The notes below the pieces were generated by a model. That model saw only the letters and a program-made list of their open reading frames with translations, made no database searches and had not been told where the DNA came from. Positions 40,617-51,860 of a DNA stretch of 64,000 nt are shown piece by piece (positions within the stretch are counted from its first letter, which is position 1; each line of letters starts with the position of its first letter). The position numbers and the translations under genes are program-made. The stretch comes from Bicyclus anynana (taxonomy: Eukaryota; Arthropoda; Insecta; Lepidoptera; Nymphalidae), in contig NC_069109.1 of NCBI RefSeq assembly GCF_947172395.1, positions 6,023,163 through 6,087,162 on the forward strand, written 5' to 3'.

Positions 40617-43600
40617 CTAGGCGGTTGGAGCACCTCCAGCGGTGGCGGTCTCGTCTAATTTCCTTTGTTGAGCTTCATCTATAAGAGCCTCAAGCGTGTA
40701 AATTGTGCCAACAACTTCACTCCTGCGAAACTCATCGTCCGTAATAATTGTACGGAATGTATTTGCTACTTCCTCAAATAAATCATGTTTCTCAGCCTTC
40801 AACGTAACTAAAACCTCTCTATCTGTGCTCGATGCGAACTCATCGACTGTTGCTAATATTCGTTCTAAATTGTTGATCACGTCGCCTAGAAGTGCCTTGT
40901 TGTCATTTTCAGCTTCTCCTCTGAGATTATTGGCCAGTTCCTTTACAGCATTGAGGATTTCTCCATAAATTATATCTAACTCACTTAAAGATCGTTCCAC
41001 GCTTATACTTTTCATTATTTCATACAGGCCTGTTAAGCGTCGAAATTCTCCACCAAATGTATACAAGAGCTGCAACCACTGTCCCTCATTGAGTCCCTTA
41101 AAGAGAGGGTTGTCTTGTGGCGCTACTTGAGGCAGTAGTGTGGCAAAAAGGGCCTGAGAACAAAAAAAGACAAACCAAACAAATCAATCAAGTTATTTTT
41201 ATTACCCGACTGCACGAAGTGCCATGTTTTTCGCGCGTATCTTGTATGTACTTAATTAAATTAATCTTAATTAAATTAATTGTTTTAATTTTAATTTATT
41301 TCACGACTCGACTACTGAACCGAATTAGCTGAAATTTGGTATTGAGATATATTATAGCCTGGATTAACACATAGGCTTTTTATCCCGGAAAAATCCTTGG
41401 TTCCCGAGGGATTCGTTTAAAACTAAATTCCACGCGGACGAAGTCGCGGGCGCCCGCTAGTTATGTTAGTTATTCTTTATAACACATTTGCATGTAAAGT
41501 ATCGCTTATTTCACCAATTTCAATATCGTAATGTATCTCATTACGCACAAGTGCCGTAATGTACAGAAAAATGCACATGTGCCGTAATGTAATGTAAAAC
41601 CTTTACCATCCGTTTAAAAATGAACGGTACTTTTTTAAATGTTAGCAAAGAATTTTTGTTTTTGTCAGTGCTCAACATTTTATGAATTAAATCAAATTTG
41701 TGAAATAAAATATAATAAATAAACATTTAATACTATAACAGAAACACAAAAATATTAATTTACTTTATTAGTAATACTGGCTGTTTTTGGTGCATTTGCC
41801 GCTTAGACCGTTATTAATGGTCTAAGATTTGCCGTAAAAAAAACGCACGCACTTTGCTGTCTGTGCAAAAAAGGCAGTGCTATGATTTCCGATGACATTA
41901 AAATGTCATCTTATGGAAAACAGGCAAAGATGCAAATTTATTTTTAGAAAGTGTGTCGAGAAAGTGTGTTTCCTCGCAAATGGCTTATTAAAAATCAAAA
42001 AATCATTTATTTCAAGTAGGCTCAGTTTACAAGCACTTTTGACACGTCAGTTGACTATTTGTAAAGATTCTACCACCGGTTCGGAAGGCAGGTTCTGCTG
42101 AGAAGATACCGGCAAGAAACTCAACAGTTGCTCTTTTGAAAAAGTCATACAGTATTATAATTTACAATTGATAACAATTACTGTTTACATTTCTTATAGT
42201 TTTACTTACTGTGTGAAGGTGGAAGCTGATCCAACGGCCTCCAAGCATCTTTATCATTAAGGAACTCATCAATGTTGTAGTACCCTCGACTAAGTAAATG
42301 TTTTTTAACACATTGCTTAAAGCTATGCATTGGCAGGTCCATCACAGTCTTGGGGATCTTATTATAGAAGAGTACACCCAAACCTACAAAAGATTTTTTT
42401 ACTCTTTGGAGACGATGTGCAGAAATAACTAACTTATGCCCGTGTCTAGTAAGACGTGGGTTTAGATCTCCTTTTCGTTTGTACAAATTAATATTTTGTC
42501 TTACATATACTATACTTTTATATATATATTGACAGGCTACTGTTAGTATACCTATTTCTTTAAACTTTTGACGAAGGGACTCGCGTGATTTTAATTGATA
42601 TATTGCTCGAATTGCTCTTTTTTGAAGTACAAATATAGATTGTATATCGGCAGCCTTGCCCCACAATAAAATGCCGTAAGACATTACGCTGTGAAAGTAC
42701 GCAAAATAAACAAGCCTAGCTGTATCGACATCAGTAAACTGTCTTATTTTTCTCACGGCAAATGCCGCTGAGCTAAGTTTACCAGACAGTTTTTCTATAT
42801 GAGCACCCCACTGAAGTTTACAATCCAAGGTCACTCCCAGGAAAACTGTGGAGCTCTCCATTTCCAGTGTTTCACCATCGATCATTATAGACTTATCTAG
42901 TTTTATAACATTTGGCAATGAAAACTCAATACATTTTGTTTTCTTGGCATTCAAAAGTAGATTATTTGCAGTGAACCAATGCGACACATGCGATATGGCA
43001 CGGTTTACGTCGTCAGAGTTATCTTTATTTCTGTCGGACTTAAAAATTAAGGATGTATCATCAGCAAACAGTACAATAGTACAATCTCACATATGCCGCT
43101 GACATGGTATGGTAAATCGTTTATGTACACTAAAAATAGAAAAGGACCCAGAATTGATTATAAAAGTGACCCAGAATTGATTATAAAAGTTCGTATGACA
43201 TACGTGCGCTTTGATAATTACAACAATTACAAGTAATTAAGGTATCGTTATCTTAATAACCCAAGTGTTCCTAAATAGATGGAGTTAAAAAAAACAACGG
43301 CGACGTTATAGACTCAAGAAAAAGAAAAAAAAAATTTTTGAACATTAGGGGTATCAGTATCAGTAGTAGTAAAGAGATTTCATAATGGCTAAATTAAAAA
43401 ATCCTACAATTGAAAAAAAAACGTTATTTATTAATCGCTATACAAAATACGCGAGGCGATGACTAGGTAGGTAGGTAGCTATTTTTTTATTTCTTAGGGT
43501 TCCGTACAAAAACGGAACCCTTATAATATCACTCGCGCACATTTTAATTTTTGTCTGTTTTCTCCGAATGTACTGGACCAATCCAGTCCAAGACATCTGG

Positions 43601-45023
43601 ACATATCAATAGGGATGATGACAGTTTTTTAAATTGTATATAAATTAAGAGTATACTAATAACAAAGCATTTTTGTAAAAGGAACAGGGTATCTGCGATC
43701 ATTGTATTCTCAGCTACAGGGATTTAAAGTGTCAGATTTGCGGCGCTGCCGCGGATCCCTGAAAAACGCTCCATACAAAATGGCACGATTTAGTGACGTC
43801 GTTGGCTCGCTGATCGTTAGGTTTGTATGGGCGTTCAAACAAAATTACTAATATCTCTGTTATTTGTGCTTTTATGTTTATAGTTAATTTATTGAAAAAT
43901 GTCACATTTAATGTAAGGAAGCTAAAACTGTATGAATTTTCATCCAATTACGATAAAAAAATTTAATAGATTTTGAAATTAACATTGACCTTATTTATCC
44001 GAATGTATCATAAAAATCAAAATAATCAAACCTAGTGAATAGGTAAAATTTGAATATGGTGGGCACTTATGGGGGGTAAGATGGAAAGTTGAAAAAAAAT
44101 AACTTTTACAAACTTCAATAAGTGATGCATCAAATGAAAGGTCTTGATAAGAGGATTTAAATTTTTTTTTTTGGAATTTATAAAAAAAAAACCTTTAAAA
44201 TTATTTAATGAAATAGACGACAATAGACCATGTCCTTTTTCTCCGAAACTACTGTATCCAAAATTTTGAAACTCTAAAATTTTTGAATTTGAAGGTCCTT
44301 TTGGGGGGGGCAAGATGGAAAATTCAAATATTTTTATTTTGCATTGCATCATGTGATACATCAAATGAAAGGTCTATACATCAAAGGAAGATTTTAAAAA
44401 TATTTTTATTGTAATTTTGAAAACAGAAAATACTTGAAGAAAAAAAAGAACAATAGATAGGTCGAATGACCTACGTTATTTCAAATCGGTTAATAAAATA
44501 TTTTTATTGTAATTTTGAAAAAAGAAAATGCTTGAAGAAAAAAAAGAACAATAGATAGGTCGAATGACCAACGTTATTTGAAATCGGTTTAAAAATATTT
44601 TTATTGTAATTTCGAAAAAAGAAAATGCTTGAAGAAAAAAAGAACAATAGATAGGTCGAATGACCAACGTTATTTGAAATCGGTTTAAAAATATTTTTAT
44701 TGTAATTTCGAAAAAAGAAAATGCTTGAAGAAAAAAAAGAACAATAGATAGGTCGAATGACCAACGTTATTTGAAATCGGTTTAAAAATATTTTTATTGT
44801 AATTTCGAAAAAAGAAAATGCTTGAAGAAAAAAAAGAACAATAGATAGGTCGAATGACCAACGTTATTTGAAATCGGTTAATAAAATATTTTTATTGTAA
44901 TTTTGAAAAAAGAAAATGCTTGAAGAAAAAAAAGAACAATAGATAGGTTGAATGACCAACGTTATCGGTTAATAAAATACACAAATAACTCACCACGAAG
45001 CCCAGAGCGAAGATGCCTTTCAT
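40617..45023 (-). CDS. Gene D: divergent secreted helical protein paralogue (188 aa, two coding exons)
   Basis: Coding exons are 44994-45023 (MKGIFALGFV, donor GTGAG) and 40617-41153 (acceptor TTTGTTCTCAG, then ALFATLLPQVAPQ). After the signal peptide it diverges most from the others: DNPLFKGLNEGQWLQLLYTF, then charged helices with many Glu, Asn and Arg and fewer Lys/Leu heptads. The end GGAPTA recalls the TPA and TTA ends of C and E. No cysteines or sequons. Intron 1 (3.8 kb) holds a LINE, a MITE and six 97-bp tandem units. A donor 13 nt after the stop leads to exon 3. Function unknown. Confidence 0.82.
41290..41463 (+). mobile_element. Type 2 Helitron 3' part
   Basis: CTACTGAACCGAATTAGCTG, CTGGATTAACACATAGGC, and the terminal CACGCGGACGAAGTCGCGGG, GCCCGCTAGT. 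Lies in gene D intron 1. Confidence 0.75.
41464..41985. repeat. Block shared with gene C intron 2
   Basis: Collinear with 28160-29230 in pieces: CAATTTCAATATCGTAATGT, AACGGTACTTTTTT, AAACAGGCAAAGATGCAAAT and GTGTTTCCTCGCAAATG. It resumes after the LINE at about 43190 (CGTATGACATACGTGCGCTT). Confidence 0.6.
41990..43190 (-). mobile_element. Non-LTR retrotransposon, 5'-truncated, with RT C-terminal domain
   Basis: An open minus-strand frame (42202-42987, 261 codons) begins NANNLL-like (WFTANNLLLNAKKTKCIEF), continues VFLGVTLDCKLQWGAHIEKL and SYGILLWGKAADIQSIFVLQ, and ends NDKDAWRP. This is the thumb/connection part of a jockey or CR1-group reverse transcriptase; the YADD-containing palm is cut away by frameshift. 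The 3' tail is TTTGATTTTTA-type. It interrupts a block that is continuous at 29200-29270. Confidence 0.88.
43605..44010. mobile_element. TA-flanked MITE, copy in gene D intron 1
   Basis: Left end TA plus GGGATGATGACAGTTTTTTA; core GCGGCGCTGCCGCGGATCCC; then TGTATGGGCGTTCAAAC. It fades out near 44010 without the second terminus. Confidence 0.75.
44011..44395. other. Repetitive AT-rich sequence, gene D intron 1
   Basis: Contains two related segments, GGGGGGTAAGATGGAAAGTT near 44070 and GGGGGCAAGATGGAAAATTC near 44308, each followed by CATCAAATGAAAGGTCT. This is a decayed direct repeat of about 230 bp. Confidence 0.5.
44396..44980. repeat. Six tandem 97-bp units ending at gene D exon 1
   Basis: TATTTTTATTGTAATTTTGA-type starts at 44401, 44499, 44596, 44692, 44789 and 44887 (periods 96-98). 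Each unit has GAAAATGCTTGAAGAA and GATAGGTCGAATGACCAACG, then AAATCGGTT. The last unit runs straight into the intron 1 donor region. Confidence 0.93.
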
Positions 45024-45130
45024 CTTGAAGAGTTCAGTAGAAAATCTCGTCGGTTATAACTAAAGGAACTACCATAATCGCCTTTTATACTAACCCAAAC
45101 AATAGGCGCGCAAAAATCTGTGCAAATATT
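45024..45130 (-). promoter_or_regulatory. Gene D core promoter and proximal elements
   Basis: TATAAAAGG at 45081-45089, CCTATTGTTTGGG adjacent, AATATTTGCACA at 45119-45130 (30 bp above the TATA box). Nearly the same as gene C over about 100 bp, indicating a recent common ancestor of the C and D 5' regions. Confidence 0.7.
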
Positions 45131-45227
45131 GAAACAAAATTGAATGTACGCGTTTTTAGAGTTCCGTATATAAAGTATAAAACCTTGAAAATAACAATTG
45201 GGAAAAATCTTCTAATTTCGTAAATGA

Positions 45228-45420
45228 CGGCCTCAGTGGCGCAGTGGCGAGCGCGGTGGATTTACATGACGGAGGTCCTAGGTTCGATCCCCAGCTGGGC
45301 TGATTGAGGTATTATTAATTGGTCCAGGTCTGGCTGGCTTCGACCGTGGCTAGTTACCGGCAAAAAGTACCGTCAAACGATTTAGCGTTCTGCTATGATG
45401 TCGTGTCGACCGAAAGGATT
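45228..45420 (+). mobile_element. SINE family 2 partial copy
   Basis: GGCCTCAGTGGCGCAGTGGC head, GGTTCGATCCCCAGC box B, a deleted middle and TTTAGCGTTCTGCTATGATG. Confidence 0.75.
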
Positions 45421-45660
45421 GCCCTTAACGTCTATCGGCTCTTCAAACTGTGTGCCCCGCCCATTGCCACTTCAGCTTCGCAACTCGTTGAGCTATGTCG
45501 GTGACTTTGGCTCTTCTGCGGATCTCCTCATTTCTGCTTCGATCACGCAGAGATACTCCTAACATAGCTCGTTCCATCGTCCGCTGTGTGACTCTGAGCC
45601 TTCTTATGAGGCCCATAGTTAGCGACCAAGTCTCGGAACCATAGGTCATCACTGGCAACA
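45421..45660 (-). mobile_element. RTE-type LINE fragment
   Basis: Minus-strand frame 45443-45661 reads YGSETWSLTMGLIRRLRVTQ, RDRSRNEEIRRRAKVTDIAQ and KLKWQWAGH, standard RTE ORF2 C-terminal sequence upstream of the part seen at 12585 and 15880. Confidence 0.88.
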
Positions 45661-46170
45661 CGTACTGTTCGAAGACTTAATTATTTTTTTAGGTACGTTA
45701 TAATGGTTGCGGTGAAGACATCTTCCAAGTGCTGCCATTTTGATCGTTCTTTTGCCTTCAGTAGCCAGTTTTTGCCGGTGAAATTCGTTATGTCGTTGAC
45801 CCACCGATAACCTGGTCTGCCTCTGCCTCGTAATCTTTCGGGTTCCAGTCATTTCGTTTCTGACAGTGCAGCGGTCATCTGGCAGTCCAGCGGTCATCTG
45901 ACAGTCCAGCGGTCATCTGACAGTCCAGCGGTCATCTGACAGTCCAGCGGTCATCTGTGAGCCGGGCGACATGTCCGGCGTATGTCCGTTTAGATTTAAG
46001 TGCGAAGGTTAGGGCGTCAGTTATTTTTGTTTTCTCTCTGATGATGGAGTGACGAAATTTTTGTTTTTTATCTATCTATTCTATATATAGAAGGCAAGAT
46101 CTTATTATTGTTTTTGCTTTCTTAGTTTTCCTAGTCTTGCAGCCATAAGTTACAGTAGGTAGGATGCTGA
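45661..46170 (-). mobile_element. Second LINE C-terminal fragment with an internal minisatellite
   Basis: Minus-strand RGRGRPGYRWVNDITNF and KNWLLKAKERSKWQHLEDVF form a LINE ORF2 C terminus. At 45858-45960 the unit CAGTCCAGCGGTCATCTGA (19 bp) is repeated five to six times inside the former coding region. Confidence 0.7.
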
Positions 46171-46199
46171 AGCTCAAAATTTTGTCATGAAATAAAACT

Positions 46200-46700
46200 T
46201 CCTAATACTAAGACTCCGCTGTCCGTCCGTCCGTCTGTCGCCAGGCACGGACCATTATAAGGAACCGTTAGTGCGCGAGTCCGTCTCGCTCTTGGCCGGT
46301 TTATTTTGTCAATTGTCAATAACATGTGTTTTGTTTCATTACTCAAGGACTCCACGTGGAAATGAAACTTATAATTTTGTTGTTTAATGTTATACTAGCG
46401 GACACCCGCGACTTCGTCCGCGTGGAAATCAATGTAAACTTTCAAGCCCTATTTTACCACTTTAGAGTTTGAAATTTAAAAAATTTTGAATCCCATGATA
46501 TTTCGTATTTTTTTTATGTTTTATGAACAAATTTTTAAAACTGTAACTCTAAAAATGAAGGGCATTCCATACAAATTTTAAACCCCTATTTCACCCCTTT
46601 ATTATTTTATTTTCACAACAAAAACGCACACACAACAAAAACACACACACACACACACACACATACACACACACAAACACGCTCACACACACTTACAAAA
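46200..46700. mobile_element. Dispersed repeat, type 2 Helitron and (AC)n
   Basis: 46205-46390 matches the outer repeat at 34290. 46394-46635 (minus) starts CTAGCGGACACCCGCGACTT and CGTCCGCGTGGAAATCAATG, like 11473. 46636-46690 is an (AC) run. Confidence 0.65.
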
Positions 46701-47545
46701 TTTTGTTAAGATTTTATAGAACACTTTTATCTTTTAATGTTAATATAGGTACCCGAAATTGTATTGTAGCTTTGTATATATGTATAGTCTGTAATCTTTG
46801 TGGCCTTAGTTTTAAGCTTATGTAATGTCTTAAACCGTACTATTCAGTAGTTTCAAAATTATGCCCGAATAACGGACGGACAAAAAAATAATTTAAGTGA
46901 AAAAAAAATTTTTAGCTTAAATTATAACGCACTACGCGTTGTGTCGGCATTTTGTGGCTGGTGCATCGATATAAATTAGTTAGATGGGCCTCTCCATATT
47001 AAAGAACGCACAATTTTATGTCGTAACCAAAAGACGTGCACGCACAACTTATCTTATTAGGTAACAAGCGCATGCTGTGAGTAGACGTGGACTTAAAAAA
47101 TATTTACTGTTTTTTCTTATTTTAATCCCTTAATTGATTTTTATGATATATTCGGATAAATAAGGTCAATGTTAACTGATTTATACATAAAAAGCAAAGA
47201 TTGTTTGGATATTTGCAAAATAAATAAGATTATAAAATTTCAAAATCTACTAAAAATATTTTATCGTAATTAGATGAAAATTCATACAGTTTTAGCTTCC
47301 TTACATTAAATGTGACATTTTTTAATATTTGAACTATTAACATAAACGCAGAAATAACAAAGATATTAGTAATTTTGTTTAAACGCCCATACAAATCAAG
47401 AAGCGAGCAGCGACGATTGTAACGTGTGTGGCTACCGGCGTCAACCGTTTGCGGCGAGTCCATATAAAATGTATGAAAACTACAGGAAGTATCCCGGTAG
47501 CAGCGTTTTGTGGTTGTGATCGGTGTGCGGGAGACCTGTCTGTCA
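46701..47545. other. Gene-free interval with MITE fragment
   Basis: 46960-47150 inversely repeats 2925-3090. 47155-47400 is the left part of the TA-MITE family (GGTCAATGTTAACTGATTTA, TTCATACAGTTTTAGCTTCC). The rest (47401-47545) is unrecognised. Confidence 0.5.
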
Positions 47546-47551
47546 TCTTAA

Positions 47552-47728
47552 CACGTTCGCTGCGGCACGAGGTCAATTGACCTCGTAACATCAAAAAGTA
47601 TTTTAGCGTCATCAAGAGTTACGAGGTCGATAAACCTCGTTCCGCACCACAAAGTTTTAATACGAGGTCAAAAAACCTCGTACCGCACCAGGGGAAAGTA
47701 CAGACAAATCAGTTCCGCAGCGAACGTT
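47552..47728. mobile_element. piggyBac-like MITE, copy 2
   Basis: TTAA at 47548-47551 and 47729-47732. Ends CACGTTCGCTGCGG and CCGCAGCGAACG. Three degenerate palindromes: ACGAGGTCAATTGACCTCGT, ACGAGGTCGATAAACCTCGT, ACGAGGTCAAAAAACCTCGT. Confidence 0.8.
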
Positions 47729-47753
47729 TTAAGTAGGCTATTGTGGGGAGGAA

Positions 47754-48055
47754 GAGCCGTGATAGCCCAGTGGATATAACCTCTGTCTCCGATTCCGGAG
47801 GGCGTAGGTTCGAATCCGGTCCGGGGCATGCACCTCCAACTTTTCAGTTGTGTGCATTTTAAGAAATTAAATATCACGTGTCTTAAACGGTGAAGGAAAA
47901 CATCATGAGGAAACCTACACACCAGGGAATTTTCTTATTTCTCTGCGTGTGTGAAGTCTGCCAATCCGCATTGGGCCAGCGTGGTGGACTACTGGCCTAA
48001 CCCCTCTCATTCTGAGAGGAGACTCGAGCTCAGCAGTGAGCCGAATATGGATTGA
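47754..48055 (+). mobile_element. SINE family 1 copy
   Basis: GAGCCGTGATAGCCCAGTGG, GGTTCGAATCCGGTCCGGGG, ATCACGTGTCTTAAACGG and the CCGAATATGGATTGATA tail. Full length. Confidence 0.88.
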
Positions 48056-48299
48056 TAATTGTGGGGAGATCTAGGTCTCTATGTAGGTCGTTATTTAAAA
48101 AACACAATCAATTAACTTCAATAGTGTGTAGTCAGTTTTGTGTAAAATATAATTAGGTTTAACTGTTATGTAGTGTGTTGTAACTGTTATAGATCTCTCA
48201 TCTATTTATTAGTTCTTTTTATTTTTAATTTTATTAAATAACATATATTATTGTTAATTGGTATATTTTAATAAGTAGTATAAATTCTTTGTTTTTATT

Positions 48300-49260
48300 T
48301 GTGGTCAAAGAATCTTTATTTCTCTTAAAGAATTTACATTCACTTACAGAGAAACAACTATAAATAAATCTTATTAACTATTTTACAGTCAGCTGTATGC
48401 AAACAATTTTTTTCGTTCTACCTACAGAAACTTACGATGTTCGGTGCGAAATCGTTACCACAGTGTAAGTGTTAGTGGTAATACCACTGTATATATTTTC
48501 TTAATTTAGTTTTAAATGTGTTTAACGATTTGGCATTCTTCACATCCACTGGTAATTTATTATAAATTTGCACGCCTTCAAATTTTATATGTCTCTTACC
48601 GAGACAAGTCCTTTGATGCGGTAGCAAAATATGATCCTTTCTACGGCTGATTCGACTCTGCACCTGATGTTTTTGTATTTATGTTATTGTAATTAATTAT
48701 TTTTATTGTCTCTTGTGTACTTGTTCCTTCTGATTCGACTGCTTTATGTTAACCACTTTCCTTGTTTGTCTTGTAAATGTCATTTGTAGGTATGTTTTGT
48801 GACGCCCTTTGTGTAATTTAATTCTTAATTTGTGTAATTCGTGGATAGTGTTGTTGTTTACATTTGTGACGCCCTTATTCTTAATTTGTGTAATTCGTGG
48901 ATAGTGTTGTTGTTTACATATTTATTAACCCCTTTGCATGGTAATTTAAGCCTTTACTAACCTCTAATATGTAAATGTTTTCTGTCCCAAATAAATAAAA
49001 ATAAAAAATAAAAATATTGCGCACAAACCACGGAGCGCCCGTGGTCTGACGCATTAATCGGTTCTGAAGGACCTGAAGGGGTTTTAGAGTCGCCTTTGGG
49101 CGATGGGCAAACACTACACTAGCGTAGGTTATTATTGGATGGATGCAGGTCTTGTAGAGAGTGACCTTGGAGCGAAGGGATAATTTGCTTTTAGCACATA
49201 GGTATCATAGGGTAGAGACGACTCATCACAAAAGCAGCTCTTTTTCTGGCTTTTTACATA
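48300..49260 (-). mobile_element. LINE 3' fragments (two families) between genes D and E
   Basis: 48472-48663 (minus) has RISRRKDHILLPHQRTCLGK and IYNKLPVDVKNAKSLNTFKT, a non-LTR RT C terminus. 49010-49130 (minus) has HRPKATLKPLQVLQNRLMRQ and TTGAPWFVRN, from a different LINE. A 50-bp direct repeat (TTCTTAATTTGTGTAATTCG) lies at 48825-48915. Confidence 0.75.
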
Positions 49261-49282
49261 TCAGTCGCGAAGGTCATACGGG

Positions 49283-49432
49283 TATCAACTTCGACCATTA
49301 ATAACAGGACCTGCCTCGCTAACCGTTACCCCTCTGGCAAAGATCTATCGCGATAGATCATTGATTTTTGATCTTTGCCAGAGGGGTGACGGTTAGCGAG
49401 GCAGATCCTGATATTAATTGTCGAAACTGCGA
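49283..49432. repeat. 150-bp foldback
   Basis: Left CTCGCTAACCGTTACCCCTC with TGGCAAAGATC; right GATCTTTGCCA with GAGGGGTGACGGTTAGCGAG. The loop contains ATCTATCGCGATAGAT, itself a palindrome. Pairing extends outward through AATAACAGGACC / GATCCTGATATT. Confidence 0.88.
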
Positions 49433-49619
49433 CTACATTTAGCGGCACCTATTGTCGACATGAATTCCACAACCTCCGCAATGGTTCATATTGAAATCTA
49501 TTATTGAGTTATGCTACGAAGTGTATTCGTTTTCCTATAGATGGCAGTCTCACAGAGTGCTAGACGATGTCCTCGTATTTTGGTAGATGGCGTTACTGCT
49601 TTGTGGCGCTTACATCTAA

Positions 49620-50117
49620 GGCTCAGTCCAGGAAACTGGTGCGCAATACGCGCGAAACACGCGCGAGTCGAAAGTCTTTACGAATACGACAACACCTTTT
49701 CAAGGACAAGGTCTTAGACCTTGTCCAGAAGGGGCGAATTCGTCGCGAATCGTATCGCGCGAATTCATACGCGCGTTGTCGAAGTACTAGACATCAATAC
49801 ATCGCGTCCACAAGCATCGCGCGAATTCAAAATACGCGCGTAAATCGCGTGCACTACGCCAGACTCGAATCGCGCGTGATTCGCGCGTATTGCGCGCGAG
49901 TCGATATACTAGAGACGCCTTGTTGCGTCCAGTTAACGAGCGAACCATAGAGTACATTGAATATAGGGTACGAACTCTAGAGCGAGTGCACGTTCAACTC
50001 CATGTTTCGTACTGAATTCCTCCCCAAATGCTCGCCTGTTGGTACGCGCCTTGTGTAACGGTCGCGCGTAATACACGCGAGAGAATCGCGGCGAATTCGC
50101 CCTTTCTGGACTGAGCC
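49620..50117. mobile_element. CpG-rich DNA element with GGCTCAGTCCAG ends
   Basis: Left GGCTCAGTCCAGGAAA, right CTTTCTGGACTGAGCC. The interior is packed with CGCG and GCGCG motifs and several short inverted repeats, for example AAGGTCTTAGACCTTGTCC. The CpG density contrasts sharply with the AT-rich surroundings. Confidence 0.7.
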
Positions 50118-50118
50118 G

Positions 50119-50770
50119 TAGTTCACGCGATTTACGCGCGTATTTTGAGTTCGCGCGATGCTTGTGGACGCGATGTATTGATGTCTATACTAATAGCATT
50201 AACAACTGAGTCTTAGGGCCATAAATCATTTCTCTATATCTATCTCGCTTGCACTTATGGGTCTTATGGAGCCGTCTAGTGAAGGGTGTAACAATGAAAG
50301 ACATATTATCGATAAGTAAAGTTTATTATCGTATCTTGTTCACAAAATTAAAAAAATTAACAATATTTGATTTAATATAATACATATTTCATATTATATA
50401 ATTATTAACTAAATAAAATTAATCTTCATCTGAGTCTTCATCATCAGAATCTTCGTCTTCTGCCAAATTTATTATATATTAGTATCCATAGTGCGCAACG
50501 AGTAACACATGAATGTATTTATTTAATTGCAGTAAACACATTTATAGCAAAAAAAATACGCAATGCAATTACATTAGAAACCGACCAATCAGAATCGTCC
50601 AAATCATTATTGACTCATCATTAGCACGTGCGCAGGTAGCCGTTTATCGATAATTAGGGTGCGCAGGTAGGCGCGCTGCACATTCCTATCTTTTTTGACT
50701 TTTATGACCGGACGACTCAGATGATAATGCGCATACTATAGTACTTCGACAACGCGCATATGAATTAGAC
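50119..50770. mobile_element. Inverted partial copy of the CpG-rich element, split by a 551-bp insertion
   Basis: 50119-50187 is the reverse complement of 49789-49855, and 50741-50766 that of 49761-49785. Between them 50188-50738 is an insert with ends TACTAATAGCATTAACAACT and GATAATGCGCATACTA, flanked by TA duplicates. The insert's minus strand ends a frame in AEDEDSDDEDSDED then stop. Confidence 0.75.
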
Positions 50771-50814
50771 ACTTTTGTAGAATTCTGAATACATATACAA
50801 ATTAAATTAATGCG

Positions 50815-51205
50815 GGTACTTGTCGTAACTTTTAGGAGACTCAAAGGCAATTACAAAAATAAGAAAACCAATGTCGAACAAAGGTATGATTCACAACATT
50901 TGCCAGGACAACTTAATTAACAAATCAAACTGTAACTAAAATAAAACCCCGGAATGACATAGAATGACCTTGAGTGAAGTCACGTACTTGTGAACGATGT
51001 GTGTAGGGTTAAAGGTACCTTTGTTAACTAACACTCCCCTTTTCCACTCAAGTCACTCTCCCCGCCTATCCCAAGTAATCCATAAAGAATTACACAACAA
51101 GAGATATGGACGGCTCGGACGCCACAAGCATACTGTATCATCTATGGCTACGAACACACTAAGCTTATTAAAGGCCTTATTACCTACCATCAGGTGAGAT
51201 TGTAG
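50815..51205 (+). repeat. Dispersed repeat plus SINE 2 tail scrap
   Basis: CAAATCAAACTGTAACTAAA, GAACGATGTGTGTAGGGTTA and CACTCAAGTCACTCTCCCCG recur at 58150-58380 and inverted at 13985-14190. 51180-51205 carries CATCAGGTGAGATTGTAGTC. Confidence 0.6.
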
Positions 51206-51424
51206 TCAAGCTACACCAAAAATAGCTCCAATGCACTTTTTTGTGTCCTAAAAACTCTTTGAACGTCAACAGAATTGCCTCAAACAGGAAGACCATAGGA
51301 GAGGACTGACGACATATAACCATGTTAACACTGCAGCTTGACACGGTCATCCTTAGTGCATATCTCCTGAGTGTATAAACGTATCGCTAATCGAGCCGTT
51401 AGGAATCAGTCGGGATGATGGTAA

Positions 51425-51860
51425 GAGACCTGATGGATTGACGCTGGTTCCCTGGGAAATGGGGCGGGCCCTAATGTGGGACGCTACATACGTCGACACA
51501 TTAGCACCGTGTCATATCAGGGAGACAGAATCAAGACCGGGAGCCGCAGCAGAAAAAGCGGAAACCGGTAAGTGGCTCAAGTATGCCTCTCTGACAGAGA
51601 GTTACATATTTGTACCTTTTGCCGTGGAGACCCTTGGGCCATGAAGTCGCATTGCCAAAAAATTTTTCCGTACCATTTCACCGCGGCTAGTTGCCTCGAC
51701 TGGTGACAGAAGGGCTGGCTCATTTTTTGCGCAAAGGGTCAGCCTGGCTGTCCAACGCGGAAATGCAGCCAGTATTCTTGCCACCATTCCACGTGGACAT
51801 GATTTGTATAGTTATTAGGATAACTTAGCTTAAGTTCCCTATTGTATTCTTTCTCAATAA
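51425..51860 (+). mobile_element. LINE ORF C-terminal fragment
   Basis: Plus frame 51438-51644 has LVPWEMGRALMWDATYVDTL and LKYASLTESYIFVPFAVETL. It shifts frame and ends with RLV-TEG and HVDMICIVI. The same sequence is reversed at 62740-63025. A common lepidopteran non-LTR signature; clade not certain. Confidence 0.7.

Noticed and set aside
42202..42987. A 261-codon gene in gene D intron 1
   Set aside because: It is the C-terminal part of a truncated non-LTR reverse transcriptase, with three other truncated copies of the same element in the window.
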